DNA from: Flavobacterium aquidurense
GTDB lineage: Bacteria; Bacteroidota; Bacteroidia; Flavobacteriales; Flavobacteriaceae
Assembly (NCBI GenBank): GCA_900107365.1
Contig: FNPS01000007.1
Coordinates: forward strand, 248,001-312,000
Length of the DNA stretch: 64,000 bases
Reading direction: 5' to 3'
Shown: positions 50,359 to 59,279 of the stretch, one piece after another
Numbering within the stretch: the first letter of the stretch is position 1
Layout of the letters: each line of letters opens with the position of its first letter
Notes under the pieces: model-generated
Databases searched by the model: none
Told to the model about the DNA's origin: nothing
Seen by the model: the letters and a program-made list of their open reading frames with translations, nothing else
Translations under genes and position numbers: made by a program

Positions 50359-52170
50359 TTATATCATTTCCGGAACAGGAATCTTTATACTGCTTAATTC
50401 CATTTTGTAAAAATCAATTTGATATTTAATTTTTTCAGTTTCACTTTTAAAATAAAAAGTAGATTCAAATAAATTATGATAATATTCAATTCCTTCTAAA
50501 AGATTTGATTTGAAACTATTCAATTTCTTAATCTGATTGGCTGTGATTTCTCCTGAAATAGTTTCAATTTCAGTTCTAAAATAATCAACATACATTTTCA
50601 ATTCTTTTACAAACAAATTCGGGCGATTTTTAGCCCTTAAAACAGACTTATTTCCATAAATGTGTTGCAACATATCCTTCAAGGAAACTTCCTGATCAAA
50701 ATAAGCCATATTCGGTCCTGGACAGATTACAACACCTTGCGCCTGGCCTTTTATTTTGATATCATTTTCTAAATAAGAGGAATTGGCCAAACCAACACAT
50801 AAACACGATTTTTCGGTGATTTTTATTTTTGATTTTTCGAAGACGTCTACAGAAAGTGTTTCTTTTATGTTTTCTAATTCTGCTAATTTAATATCCTGAT
50901 ATTTTTTAGAAGCTGTACAAATTCCGTGTGCATCATATTCTTTGCTTAATGCCAGAAATTTTTTAGGGCAAGAACTTCCGGCTTTATTCTCGTGAATTCG
51001 TTTCTGTTTCAAAATTTCATTTGTCGTGCCGTGCAAGGTATTGAACGGAACTCCCAAAGGTGAAATATGACTTAGATATAAATCTCTTTCTTTGGCTTTG
51101 ATCAATAAATTTCGGGTGGTCTGGTCGACAGAAGTGGCTTCGGGAACTAATAAAAATGGAGTTCCCCAGCCTACTGAATCAACGTTATAGCTATTTAATA
51201 AAAACTCATGTTCCTCTGCCGTTCCTACACCCCCTTGAACGGTAATTTTTAGATTTAAAGGCTGATCAGGAAAAGACGTTCCTTTTTGCTGTAATGCTTT
51301 AACCATTAATTCGTGAGCCGATTGAACTAGCTGTTCTTTTTTCTCTTTGAATTCTTCCAGAATGGTGCCTAATAGAAGTCCATCGGTTGCAAAAGCATGT
51401 CCTCCACAATTTAGGCCTGATTCAATTCGGTATTCAGAAACCCAAAGTCCTTTTTTTGCTAAAAAATTGCCCTGAATCATAGCGGATCTGAAATCACTTA
51501 CTTTTAAAATGATTTTCTTTTTAAGCTGATTTTTTTCATTCGGAAAGAAATCGGAAAAATTCTCAAAATAACTGTAAAGCCTCGGATTCATTCCGGCAGA
51601 AAGAACGACTGAAGATTCAAGATTACTGTTCGCAAAACCTCTTAAGGCAGCATGTGCATCATTAAATTCAAGAGGTAATAATTCATTTTTAATAAAATTA
51701 TCCTTGTCTAATTTCGTCATGATATTCACATCAATTTCTCCGACAGTAAGATGTGATTCCATATAATTGCGAATATTTTCTTTGAACGAAATTCCATCTT
51801 CCAGTAAACTTTGAAAACCTTTTTTAATGTCTGATGTATTGGGTAGCATTGACATAAAGTTTTCTGCAGCAGTTTTACTTTCCGCTAATTCGGTTTTAAA
51901 ATTTTCAAATTTTTGTTTGACAATTTTGTCTACTAAGTTGAGGTAAGACGTAATTCTTTCTGCTCTGTAATTATGAAATTTCTGACTTATTTCTTCATAG
52001 GGAAGATTGAATTTCGTACTGTAAAAATTACGCATCTTTTCAATCAGATCGTCATCAGCAATAGAAATCACAGATGAAATTCCATATTGTGCCACTCTAA
52101 TTGGGCTGTCAATGGTATAAGCAAGCCCCATGACTGGAATATGAAAAGTATGTAAGGGTGTTTTTTTCAT
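50359..52170 (-). CDS. Uncharacterised 603-residue protein, possible FMN TIM-barrel
   Basis: The protein begins LHTFHIPVMGLAYTIDSPIR, similar to the first strand of nitronate-monooxygenase/IMPDH-type barrels. It continues with ESGLNCGGHAFATDGLLLGT, then LKITVQGGVGTAEEHEFLLN (GGVGT, a phosphate-loop type), VGWGTPFLLVPEATS and HISPLGVPFNT. Conserved-looking Cys occur in GSSCPKKF, GICTASKKY, KSCLCVGLANS and VVICPGPNMAYF. I cannot name the family. The pattern suggests an FMN barrel with an inserted helical domain (about 45-170) and a possible metal or Fe-S site in the C-terminal third. It is monocistronic. Confidence 0.45.
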   Translation of the reverse strand: MKKTPLHTFHIPVMGLAYTIDSPIRVAQYGISSVISIADDDLIEKMRNFYSTKFNLPYEEISQKFHNYRAERITSYLNLVDKIVKQKFENFKTELAESKTAAENFMSMLPNTSDIKKGFQSLLEDGISFKENIRNYMESHLTVGEIDVNIMTKLDKDNFIKNELLPLEFNDAHAALRGFANSNLESSVVLSAGMNPRLYSYFENFSDFFPNEKNQLKKKIILKVSDFRSAMIQGNFLAKKGLWVSEYRIESGLNCGGHAFATDGLLLGTILEEFKEKKEQLVQSAHELMVKALQQKGTSFPDQPLNLKITVQGGVGTAEEHEFLLNSYNVDSVGWGTPFLLVPEATSVDQTTRNLLIKAKERDLYLSHISPLGVPFNTLHGTTNEILKQKRIHENKAGSSCPKKFLALSKEYDAHGICTASKKYQDIKLAELENIKETLSVDVFEKSKIKITEKSCLCVGLANSSYLENDIKIKGQAQGVVICPGPNMAYFDQEVSLKDMLQHIYGNKSVLRAKNRPNLFVKELKMYVDYFRTEIETISGEITANQIKKLNSFKSNLLEGIEYYHNLFESTFYFKSETEKIKYQIDFYKMELSSIKIPVPEMI

Positions 52171-52265
52171 TTGTTTTCAATTAAAATAAAAACAAATGTT
52201 AGAAAAAGGATTGTTATAAAACCTGATAAATGTCAGGTTTAAAATGCACATGGATTAAAAAAATT

Positions 52266-52314
52266 CGCCACGAATTCACGAATTGTAAATAAATAAATTC
52301 GTGAATTCGTGGCG
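52266..52314. repeat. 19-bp inverted repeat with CACGAATT words
   Basis: CGCCACGAATTCACGAATT (52266-52284) pairs exactly with 52296-52314; loop 11 bases. It lies between two minus-strand genes, 17 bases beyond the stop of the AsmA-like gene, and could act as a terminator or processing stem. Confidence 0.85.
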
Positions 52315-52330
52315 GAAAGTATGCTTAAAT

Positions 52331-53893
52331 CTAAATCAAAATCTTCTTCAAAGACTCTGCAATGCTTCTCCATAAAAAGTTGTAAAATGATTTTTCCTGA
52401 ATTCTTTCCAATTCAACATCAGCAGTTTTGGCTTTTTCTTTTGAATCATCTTTGACCAATAAATTAACAATCGCCGATTTTAGTTTAGCTTCTTTTTCAG
52501 GATTTTTTTTCTTGTATAATTTCACTTTTAAATCGTCATAATCTAAGGAAGCATTTCCTTTTGAAATGTTATCATTTCCATAAAAGTTAAAACGGTATTT
52601 ATTAAAAACACCTGTAAAGGAAGCATTCATATAAGGTTTGCTGAATTGCCCCATCGCCGCAACATCAAAATTTGAAATTACGCCCTGAATATGAAAACTG
52701 TCTTTTTGATCCAAAACATTAAAACTCCAATCAACATTTAAAGGAGATGTTTTCATAAACAAACAGTTGACTTTGATTTTTACATCGGCCGTTTTTTTTA
52801 ATCCAAAACCACTTCGAAGATTGGTTGCCTGTAAATTAAAATGATCAAAATTTAATTTTCCCGGACCTTTAGAAAAATCAATTTCTTCCTCATAAACAAG
52901 CTTCGATTTCAGCACCTGTAAAGTATCAATTTGTAACGGGAATTTAATATTTCGCAATAAATGATTGTAAAGATATTTTTTGCTAAGGTCATCTTTTGGC
53001 ATTTTTCCGCGATAGATATTCGCATCAAAATGATTCATAACAACCGAATTTGCCTTGAAGAAAAAACGATCTTTTTTAAATCCCCAATCCATTTTGTTGA
53101 TATTGACCGAGTCTACTTTAAGCGTATAAATGTCTTTTTCTTTTTCTAATTTCTGAATAAAGGTTTTTCGGTTATATTCGGGTAACATCGAAAAATTCTT
53201 TATTTTCAGGAAATTGTTTTCAGTGGTGATTTGACCAACATCCATTCGATAAAATTGATTCGGTTTATAATATAAACTATCACAAACCAAAACATATTTT
53301 TCATATTGCAGGGGAATTTTTTCCTTTAAGGTCGCATCAGTTATTAAAATGCCTTCGAGTTTCAGCAAAATATTCTTTACGCTGAAAATAGGTTTATTAT
53401 TTTTTAAATAAACAACATCAATGCTTCCGTCATTCAGATAAATATTCGAAACCGCAATTACTTTTCTAAAGGGATCTATAATTTCAGTTCGAATGCTTTT
53501 GCTGTTGTTTAAAAGCTTATCGTTCTTTTTGTATAAAATAACTCTGGGTTTATTAATGATAATACTTTCTGCCTGAATTACATCGCGAAAAGCAAGATCC
53601 CAAATATTAAAATGTTTAATGGTAATCGACTCAATTTTAGAAAAAATTCCGGTTTTTATTTTGCTGTTTTCCAATTGATTTTTTGGATGCACCAATAAGG
53701 TTTGGGCATAGATATTTCTGGACCAAAGTGAAACTTCAATTTTCTCGTAATTAATGTGATAAGCAGTTTTGTTTTTCTCCTGAATAATAATCGGTAGTTG
53801 TTTTTTGATCCAGTAATTCAGTCCGAAATTGACTAAAAGCACAAAAACGAAGATGGAAAGTACACCTATTGCTATTTTTTTGTAGATTGACAT
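52331..53893 (-). CDS. AsmA-like membrane-anchored protein
   Basis: The 520-residue protein has one N-terminal anchor (about residues 6-25), then EKIEVSLWSRNIYAQTLLVH and a long, low-complexity beta-rich repeat structure like the AsmA/DUF748 families, which span the periplasm to the outer membrane. The C-terminus is helical and basic/acidic (KKKNPEKEAKLKSAIVNLLV). Related proteins are thought to carry lipids between membranes; this is inference here. Confidence 0.65.
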   Translation of the reverse strand: MSIYKKIAIGVLSIFVFVLLVNFGLNYWIKKQLPIIIQEKNKTAYHINYEKIEVSLWSRNIYAQTLLVHPKNQLENSKIKTGIFSKIESITIKHFNIWDLAFRDVIQAESIIINKPRVILYKKNDKLLNNSKSIRTEIIDPFRKVIAVSNIYLNDGSIDVVYLKNNKPIFSVKNILLKLEGILITDATLKEKIPLQYEKYVLVCDSLYYKPNQFYRMDVGQITTENNFLKIKNFSMLPEYNRKTFIQKLEKEKDIYTLKVDSVNINKMDWGFKKDRFFFKANSVVMNHFDANIYRGKMPKDDLSKKYLYNHLLRNIKFPLQIDTLQVLKSKLVYEEEIDFSKGPGKLNFDHFNLQATNLRSGFGLKKTADVKIKVNCLFMKTSPLNVDWSFNVLDQKDSFHIQGVISNFDVAAMGQFSKPYMNASFTGVFNKYRFNFYGNDNISKGNASLDYDDLKVKLYKKKNPEKEAKLKSAIVNLLVKDDSKEKAKTADVELERIQEKSFYNFLWRSIAESLKKILI

Positions 53894-54010
53894 TTATCGT
53901 ATTGATTTTAAATATAAATTTAGAGTTTTAAAATATAGTGTTTCTTATACGATTACGTCTATAAGTTACATCATTACCGAATCATTTTTATCGTTATACT
54001 TTTTTTGAAT

Positions 54011-56398
54011 ATGAAAAAAATTAAAAAATTCCTGTTGGTTGTAGTGCTTATAATTGTTCTTTTAGGAATAGGTTTATGTGCCTATATTTTTCATTTGAAG
54101 CCTAAGTACGAAGGCGAAGTACAGCTGAAAAACCTTCAAAAGGAAACCACAGTTTATTTTGATGATTATGGAGTTCCACATATTTATGCCGATTCTGAAA
54201 AAGATGCGATGACCGCTTTGGGTTATGTGCATGCACAGGAAAGATTATGGCAAATGGAATTGCTGCGCAGGATTGCGCCGGGAAGACTATCAGAAATATT
54301 CGGATCGGTTGCGCTTAAAAATGATATGTTTTTCTCCGGAATTGGTATTGAAGAAGCTTCGGCGAAAGCCATTGCCAAACTAGATAAAAACAGTGAAAGT
54401 TATAAATTGACTTTGGCATATCTTGATGGAATAAATCAGTATTTAGAAGAAGGTGTAACACCAATTGAATTTACTTTAGTCGGAGTAAAAAAAGAAAAAT
54501 TCACGATAAAAGACGTTTATAATATTTTTGGATACATGTCTTTCAGTTTTGCGATGGCTCAAAAAACTGATCCTTTACTGACTGATCTTCGTGCCAAATA
54601 CGGCGCAGCCTATATAAAAGATTTAGGTATTCTAGGAGAATTTAATACGACCAAAATTAGAAGCTCAAAGGAGCATTTGGAAGAATATGCTGAGATTTCA
54701 AAATCGGTAGCAAGTTTGTTGGATAAATCGCCAATTCCGCCGTTTGTGGGAAGTAACAGTTGGGTAGTAGGACCAAACAGAACAAAAAACAAAAAAGTTA
54801 TTTTTGCGAATGATCCGCATATTGGGTTTTCGCAGCCGGCAACCTGGTACGAAGCGCATATCGTGACCCCAAAACATGAATTGTATGGTTGTTATTTGGC
54901 AGGAACTCCTTTTCCGTTATTGGCACACAACCGTGATTATGCTTACGGATTGACGATGTTTGAAAATGATGATATCGATTTTTATCAGGAAACAAACAAA
55001 GCGGATGATGCAAATCAATATCAGACACCAACGGGTTTTGCGACTTACGAATCCAGAAAGAAGACCATTACAATAAAAGATACTTCAGATGTAGTTTTGA
55101 CGATTAAATCAAGTCGACACGGACCTATTATGAATGATTTATTGATGAATCTGAAAAGTAAAAAACCGATCGCAATGTCATGGATTTATACCCAACAACC
55201 GATTCAGATCCTGGATGCGGTTTACGGGCTTTCGCACGCTAAAAGTAAAGACGACTTTAGAAAAGCAGTGCAATTGGTTGCTGCTCCGGGATTGAACGTA
55301 ATGTATGGAGATGCTAAAGGAAATGTTGCATGGTGGGCGACAGGAACGCTTTATAAACACAATAAAGGGGTGAATTCGTTTTTTATCTTAGATGGTGCGA
55401 GTGGTAAAGATGATATTACAGAATATTTAGATTTTACTAAAAACCCATCTGCAGAAAACCCAAAATGGGGTTATGTATATTCAGCTAATAATCAACCAGA
55501 GCCGGTTGATGGTTATTTGTATCCGGGGTATTATTTACCGGAGGATCGCGCCAAGAGAATTTCTGGTTTAATGGATGCAAAATCAGACTGGGATAAGGAA
55601 GGAATAAGTAAAATGATTTTTGATAATACCTCTTCTGTTGCGACGGGTGTGGTTCAAAATTTAATTGCGAATCTGGATGGTAAGGCAATTTCAGAGGAAG
55701 AAAAAGAAGTGCTAAATGTTTTAAAAGCCTGGAAAGGAACTACAAATCTGGAAGATGTGGCACCAACGATTTACAACAAATGGATTTATTTGTATTTGAA
55801 AAATACGTTTGAAGACGAAATGGGCAAGGAAGATTTTGCTGTATTTCTTGGAACACATTTAGGGAAACAGATTATTGCGAGACAAATTGTTAATGAGAGT
55901 TCAGTTTGGTGGGATGATATTAAAACTAAAAATGTAAAAGAAACCAGAAATCAAGTTGTTTCAAAATCATTTCATGAGGCAGTTTCGGCATTACAAAAAC
56001 AGTTAGGGAATACAATTGCCGACTGGAATTGGAGCAAAGTGCATACCGTAGAACACGAACATCCACTTGGAAAAGTAGCAGCGCTTCGCAAATTATTTAA
56101 CGTTGGGCCTTTCGCCGCTCCCGGATCAAATGAAGTGATTAACAACCAGTTTTTTGGTTTTAACGATGAAGGGAAATATTATGTAAAAGGTGGTCCGTCA
56201 ACCAGAAGAGTCGTAGATTTCTCTGACATTGAAAACAGCTGGAGCATTATTCCAACAGGACAATCCGGAAATCCGTTTAGTGAACATTATAGCGATCAGG
56301 CCGAAATGTTTAACGCCGGAAAATTCAGAAAAATGAAACTGAATAAAGAAGAAATAATAAAAACTTCGACGAAGTTAATTTTGAAACCAAAAAAGTAA
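54011..56398 (+). CDS. Penicillin acylase family protein (Ntn hydrolase)
   Basis: The 795-residue exported protein has an N-terminal hydrophobic anchor (about 8-28). The alpha segment contains YFDDYGVPHIYADSEKDAMT, then GYVHAQERLWQMELLRRIAP. The catalytic Ser248 sits in FVGSNSWVVGPNRTKNKKVI, where autocleavage between Gly247 and Ser248 would free the nucleophile. The later AAPGLNVMYGDAKGNVAWW and PAAPGSN-like stretch (VGPFAAPGSNEVINNQFFGF) close the active site. Start ATG chosen over a TTG two codons upstream. Substrate may be acyl-homoserine lactone, beta-lactam or an endogenous amide; sequence does not decide. Confidence 0.88.
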   Translation: MKKIKKFLLVVVLIIVLLGIGLCAYIFHLKPKYEGEVQLKNLQKETTVYFDDYGVPHIYADSEKDAMTALGYVHAQERLWQMELLRRIAPGRLSEIFGSVALKNDMFFSGIGIEEASAKAIAKLDKNSESYKLTLAYLDGINQYLEEGVTPIEFTLVGVKKEKFTIKDVYNIFGYMSFSFAMAQKTDPLLTDLRAKYGAAYIKDLGILGEFNTTKIRSSKEHLEEYAEISKSVASLLDKSPIPPFVGSNSWVVGPNRTKNKKVIFANDPHIGFSQPATWYEAHIVTPKHELYGCYLAGTPFPLLAHNRDYAYGLTMFENDDIDFYQETNKADDANQYQTPTGFATYESRKKTITIKDTSDVVLTIKSSRHGPIMNDLLMNLKSKKPIAMSWIYTQQPIQILDAVYGLSHAKSKDDFRKAVQLVAAPGLNVMYGDAKGNVAWWATGTLYKHNKGVNSFFILDGASGKDDITEYLDFTKNPSAENPKWGYVYSANNQPEPVDGYLYPGYYLPEDRAKRISGLMDAKSDWDKEGISKMIFDNTSSVATGVVQNLIANLDGKAISEEEKEVLNVLKAWKGTTNLEDVAPTIYNKWIYLYLKNTFEDEMGKEDFAVFLGTHLGKQIIARQIVNESSVWWDDIKTKNVKETRNQVVSKSFHEAVSALQKQLGNTIADWNWSKVHTVEHEHPLGKVAALRKLFNVGPFAAPGSNEVINNQFFGFNDEGKYYVKGGPSTRRVVDFSDIENSWSIIPTGQSGNPFSEHYSDQAEMFNAGKFRKMKLNKEEIIKTSTKLILKPKK

Positions 56399-56434
56399 AA
56401 AGGTTTCAAGTTTCAGGTTTTCTTTGTTTCAAGT

Positions 56435-56496
56435 TAGGTTCTAAGGCTTAGTATAAAAACCTTAGAACCTTGGTATCTTAGTATCTTAGCCCCTTA
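56435..56496. repeat. Octamer word array, inverted pair
   Basis: TAGGTTCTAAGGCTTAG (56435-56451) is followed by CCTTAGAA, CCTTGGTA, TCTTAGTA, TCTTAGCC, CCTTA (56460-56496). Same family as 2526-2697. It lies between convergent genes. GTTTCAAG words precede it. Confidence 0.8.
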
Positions 56497-56943
56497 CTTA
56501 GAGATATATTTCCCCTTAACAATATCATTCGCGAAAATATTCAGATTGTTAAGCAACACTTTATTTGTGGTCATGATGTTTGTTGTCTGGTAAGCAGTAT
56601 CTTTTTCATAGGCTTTTAATAAAGTCTCTAATTCAACTTCATCATAAAAAGCAAAAACATTATAAATGGCGTCTCTGAAGTTTCTGTAATTAATGCTTTC
56701 TGAAATCTCCATTGCTTTTTGCTCGTTCCAGCCTTCTTTGGCGGAAGCCTCATTTATTTTAGTTAAGCAATAATCAACAACATACGTTTTGTAATGAGTT
56801 GCTTCGATAATTCTGTCAACGATAATTTTATTTTGTTGAGTTGGCATTGCCGGTGGTGGCGGGTTGTTTTGAGAAATAGAAATTGCCGGAATAAAAAGAC
56901 ATAGCAATAAAGCTAAAAAGGCGAACTTTTTTAAATTTTTCAT
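56494..56943 (-). CDS. Exported hypothetical protein
   Basis: The 149-residue protein has a signal peptide (FAFLALLLCLFIPAISISQ) and a Pro-rich segment after it. The mature part is helical (NEQKAMEISESINYRNFRDA, YDEVELETLLKAYEKDTAY). It might be distantly related to DUF2059-type exported proteins; I am not sure. Its stop codon overlaps the tail of the octamer array. Confidence 0.6.
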   Translation of the reverse strand: MKNLKKFAFLALLLCLFIPAISISQNNPPPPAMPTQQNKIIVDRIIEATHYKTYVVDYCLTKINEASAKEGWNEQKAMEISESINYRNFRDAIYNVFAFYDEVELETLLKAYEKDTAYQTTNIMTTNKVLLNNLNIFANDIVKGKYISK

Positions 56944-57031
56944 AGGTTATTTTAGTGTTTTTGGGCAGGGCTAAAATAGTATTTTTTATGATAAATTATC
57001 CAACTTGATTGTTAGAAATTGTAACAAAAAA

Positions 57032-57074
57032 AACTTCGATAGTACCGTTTTTTTAAATAGGCACTATCGAAGTT
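57032..57074 (-). terminator. Intrinsic terminator of the serine hydrolase gene
   Basis: AACTTCGATAGT (57032-57043) pairs exactly with ACTATCGAAGTT (57063-57074). On the minus strand it is followed by TTTTTTT. It lies about 19 bases beyond the stop at 57093. Confidence 0.85.
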
Positions 57075-57092
57075 GATATGTAATTTTTAAGA

Positions 57093-58547
57093 TTATTTTT
57101 TTAAAATTTCTGCTAAAGCTTTTTTTCCACTCTCGTTCTTCGGGTCAAGTTCAATAGATTTCGTGTAATTTTCAATAGCCAGCTTTTTATCTCCATCGGC
57201 TAAATAAGCTTCGCCCAGACTGTCGTAAACATTTCCTGATTTGGGAAAATTTTCTACATTGATTTTGAAGGCTTCAATAGCTTCCTTCTTTTTTCCATTT
57301 TGTAATAAAACGTATCCAACTCTGTTTATATCGGCTTCTTTAATACCATAAATGGGGTCTTTTTTTAATTTTTTATAAAGCTCTGTACCAGCGATTGCAC
57401 CATTTTCTGAATAAACGTCTAAAAGTTCAAGTGCCATTGATTTTTTAGGTTCATTAAAAGGCTGATTGTATAAAATTGCTCTGATGCCCTCGTTCATTTC
57501 ACCTAAAATTGTTCCGCCAGTGTTATTTAATAAGACTACTAAATTCTTATCTGCAGGTACTCGCGAAATAATAGTGTTAAAGCCGTTGATGCCACCTCCG
57601 TGTTCAATAATTTTCAATTTAGCCTTGTCTGCGTTTGAAGCTTCTTCTAAAAACCAGCCATATCCGTAAGCACTATCGCCCCCTGTACTAATATAGGGTT
57701 TGAACAATAAATCCATTGATTTTTGTGAAAGCAATTTAGTAGTATAAAGTGCCTGATCCCACAAATATAAATCTTCAACAGTCGAATATAATGATCCTGC
57801 GGCATACGGAATACTCATATCTAAATAAGCAGAATTGATAATTTTTTTGCCTTGTTTTTCATATCCGGCAGCTCTGTTTTTTAGTATGATGTCGCTGTGG
57901 TCATATCCTGTGTTTGCCATTTTTAAAGGCGTAAGAATGGTTTCCTGCAAATATTGTTCGTAGGTTTTGCCTGAAATTTTTTCGATAATGTATCCTAATA
58001 AAAAATATCCGGAATTACTATAGTTGAATTTTTCACCAGGCGTAAATTCAAGTGGTAAACTCGAAAATGTTTTTACAAACTCTTCAGGCGAATAAGAATT
58101 TCTGCTTTTCTCTTTAAAGAAATTCGGAGCTGAAGTATAATTTGGAATTCCTGACGTATGCGTTAGCAAATGATGAATTGTTATTTTGTCTCCGTTTGCT
58201 TTTGGATAATCTGGTAAATAAGTGGTGATGGGAACATCAAGTTTTAGTTTTCCATCTTCGGCTAATTTTACAATTAAAAAGGCTGTAAATTGTTTACTAA
58301 TAGAACCTAATCTAAATTTGGTGTCGGGTTGGTTTGGAATATTCCATTCCATGTTGGCGGAACCATATCCTTTTTTGAAAATGACTTTTCCGTTTTCTGA
58401 TACCAGGGCAGATCCGTTAAATTGTCCGTATTCGTTGTATTTGCTTAAAAGTTGGTCAATTTTTTTTGCTTTGTCTTGTGCTGCCAGACTAAAAGTGGAT
58501 AGCGTGGCTATAAAACACACTGCAATTAGTTTAATTGATTTGTTCAT
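57093..58547 (-). CDS. Serine hydrolase (class C beta-lactamase family) with TPR tail
   Basis: The 484-residue exported protein has a signal peptide (LIAVCFIATLSTFSLAAQ). In the beta-lactamase/PBP-like domain (about 25-365), RLGSISKQFTAFLIVKLAED carries the S-x-x-K site, FNYSNSGYFLLGYIIE the Y-x-N motif, and IEHGGGINGFNT the H-G-G triad. The C-terminal 90 residues hold two tetratricopeptide-like repeats (KKKEAIEAFKINVENFPKSG, KKLAIENYTKSIELDPKNES). Similar architecture is common in Bacteroidota. Substrate unknown. Confidence 0.88.
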   Translation of the reverse strand: MNKSIKLIAVCFIATLSTFSLAAQDKAKKIDQLLSKYNEYGQFNGSALVSENGKVIFKKGYGSANMEWNIPNQPDTKFRLGSISKQFTAFLIVKLAEDGKLKLDVPITTYLPDYPKANGDKITIHHLLTHTSGIPNYTSAPNFFKEKSRNSYSPEEFVKTFSSLPLEFTPGEKFNYSNSGYFLLGYIIEKISGKTYEQYLQETILTPLKMANTGYDHSDIILKNRAAGYEKQGKKIINSAYLDMSIPYAAGSLYSTVEDLYLWDQALYTTKLLSQKSMDLLFKPYISTGGDSAYGYGWFLEEASNADKAKLKIIEHGGGINGFNTIISRVPADKNLVVLLNNTGGTILGEMNEGIRAILYNQPFNEPKKSMALELLDVYSENGAIAGTELYKKLKKDPIYGIKEADINRVGYVLLQNGKKKEAIEAFKINVENFPKSGNVYDSLGEAYLADGDKKLAIENYTKSIELDPKNESGKKALAEILKK

Positions 58548-58774
58548 GGTGATTGATGATTATTGATTAAGGTTAATGATTCGGTAGTTGATTTTTTGAT
58601 TGATTATTGAAACTGCTTAATTATCTGAAATTTAATTTGTTATGCGAATGTACAAATTAAAATGATGATGCTATTCGTGTTTGATTCTTGTTAGACGATT
58701 CAAATGCGATTTGGTTTCACAGCAATCTGCTTTTTTTTGTTTTTCTTTAAAAATAATAAATGGGACAAAAAAAA

Positions 58775-58796
58775 AGAGCTATTTTTTAATAGCTCT
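58775..58796 (-). terminator. Terminator overlapping the 3' end of the SnoaL-like gene
   Basis: AGAGCTATT (58775-58783), loop TTTT, AATAGCTCT (58788-58796). On the minus strand it is followed by T residues. The stop codon (58779-58781) lies inside the stem. Confidence 0.8.
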
Positions 58797-59279
58797 ATGT
58801 TCATAACTAACAATTCTTTTCAATACCCAATCTTTGTCTTTTCTCTCCCAAATATGAACAAATTTTCCAGTTCCGGTAGGTTTTCCATTAACATAGAAAG
58901 TGTGTTCGCCAATTTGTACGGCTCCAAAATCACCTAATTTATCTATAGTACAAGAATTTAATTTTCTGGTCAGTTTTTCAGTCCTTCCACATTTATCTAG
59001 TAGTGATTTTATTTCATTTCCTTTTGAGGTGTTTAATCCGGATCGATCATCGTAAAATTCTATATCATCAGCTATTATTTTTTTGAAAAGCGCCGCATCA
59101 CATTGATTGAAAGAGACATCAAATAATAAACTGTCCATTTTCATGATTTCTGTTTTTAAAATATCCATTTTTAAAACTTCAGTATTGGTCTGCGCTTTTG
59201 CTTCTCTGCTTAAAAAAAGCATGAAAAGCATTAATATATTCATCATGGGTTCCATAGTTTTGATTTTCTTGCTGTTCAT
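58779..59279 (-). CDS. DUF4440 / SnoaL-like protein
   Basis: The 166-residue protein has a hydrophobic signal (NILMLFMLFLSREAKAQ) and an NTF2-like fold: MDSLLFDVSFNQCDAALFKK, IADDIEFYDDRSG, GAVQIGEHTFYVNG, VHIWERKDKDWVLKRIVSYE. It shares TAATG with the upstream gene, whose N-terminal domain is a paralogue of this whole protein. Translational coupling is likely. Function unknown. Confidence 0.75.
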   Translation of the reverse strand: MNSKKIKTMEPMMNILMLFMLFLSREAKAQTNTEVLKMDILKTEIMKMDSLLFDVSFNQCDAALFKKIIADDIEFYDDRSGLNTSKGNEIKSLLDKCGRTEKLTRKLNSCTIDKLGDFGAVQIGEHTFYVNGKPTGTGKFVHIWERKDKDWVLKRIVSYEHRAIKK

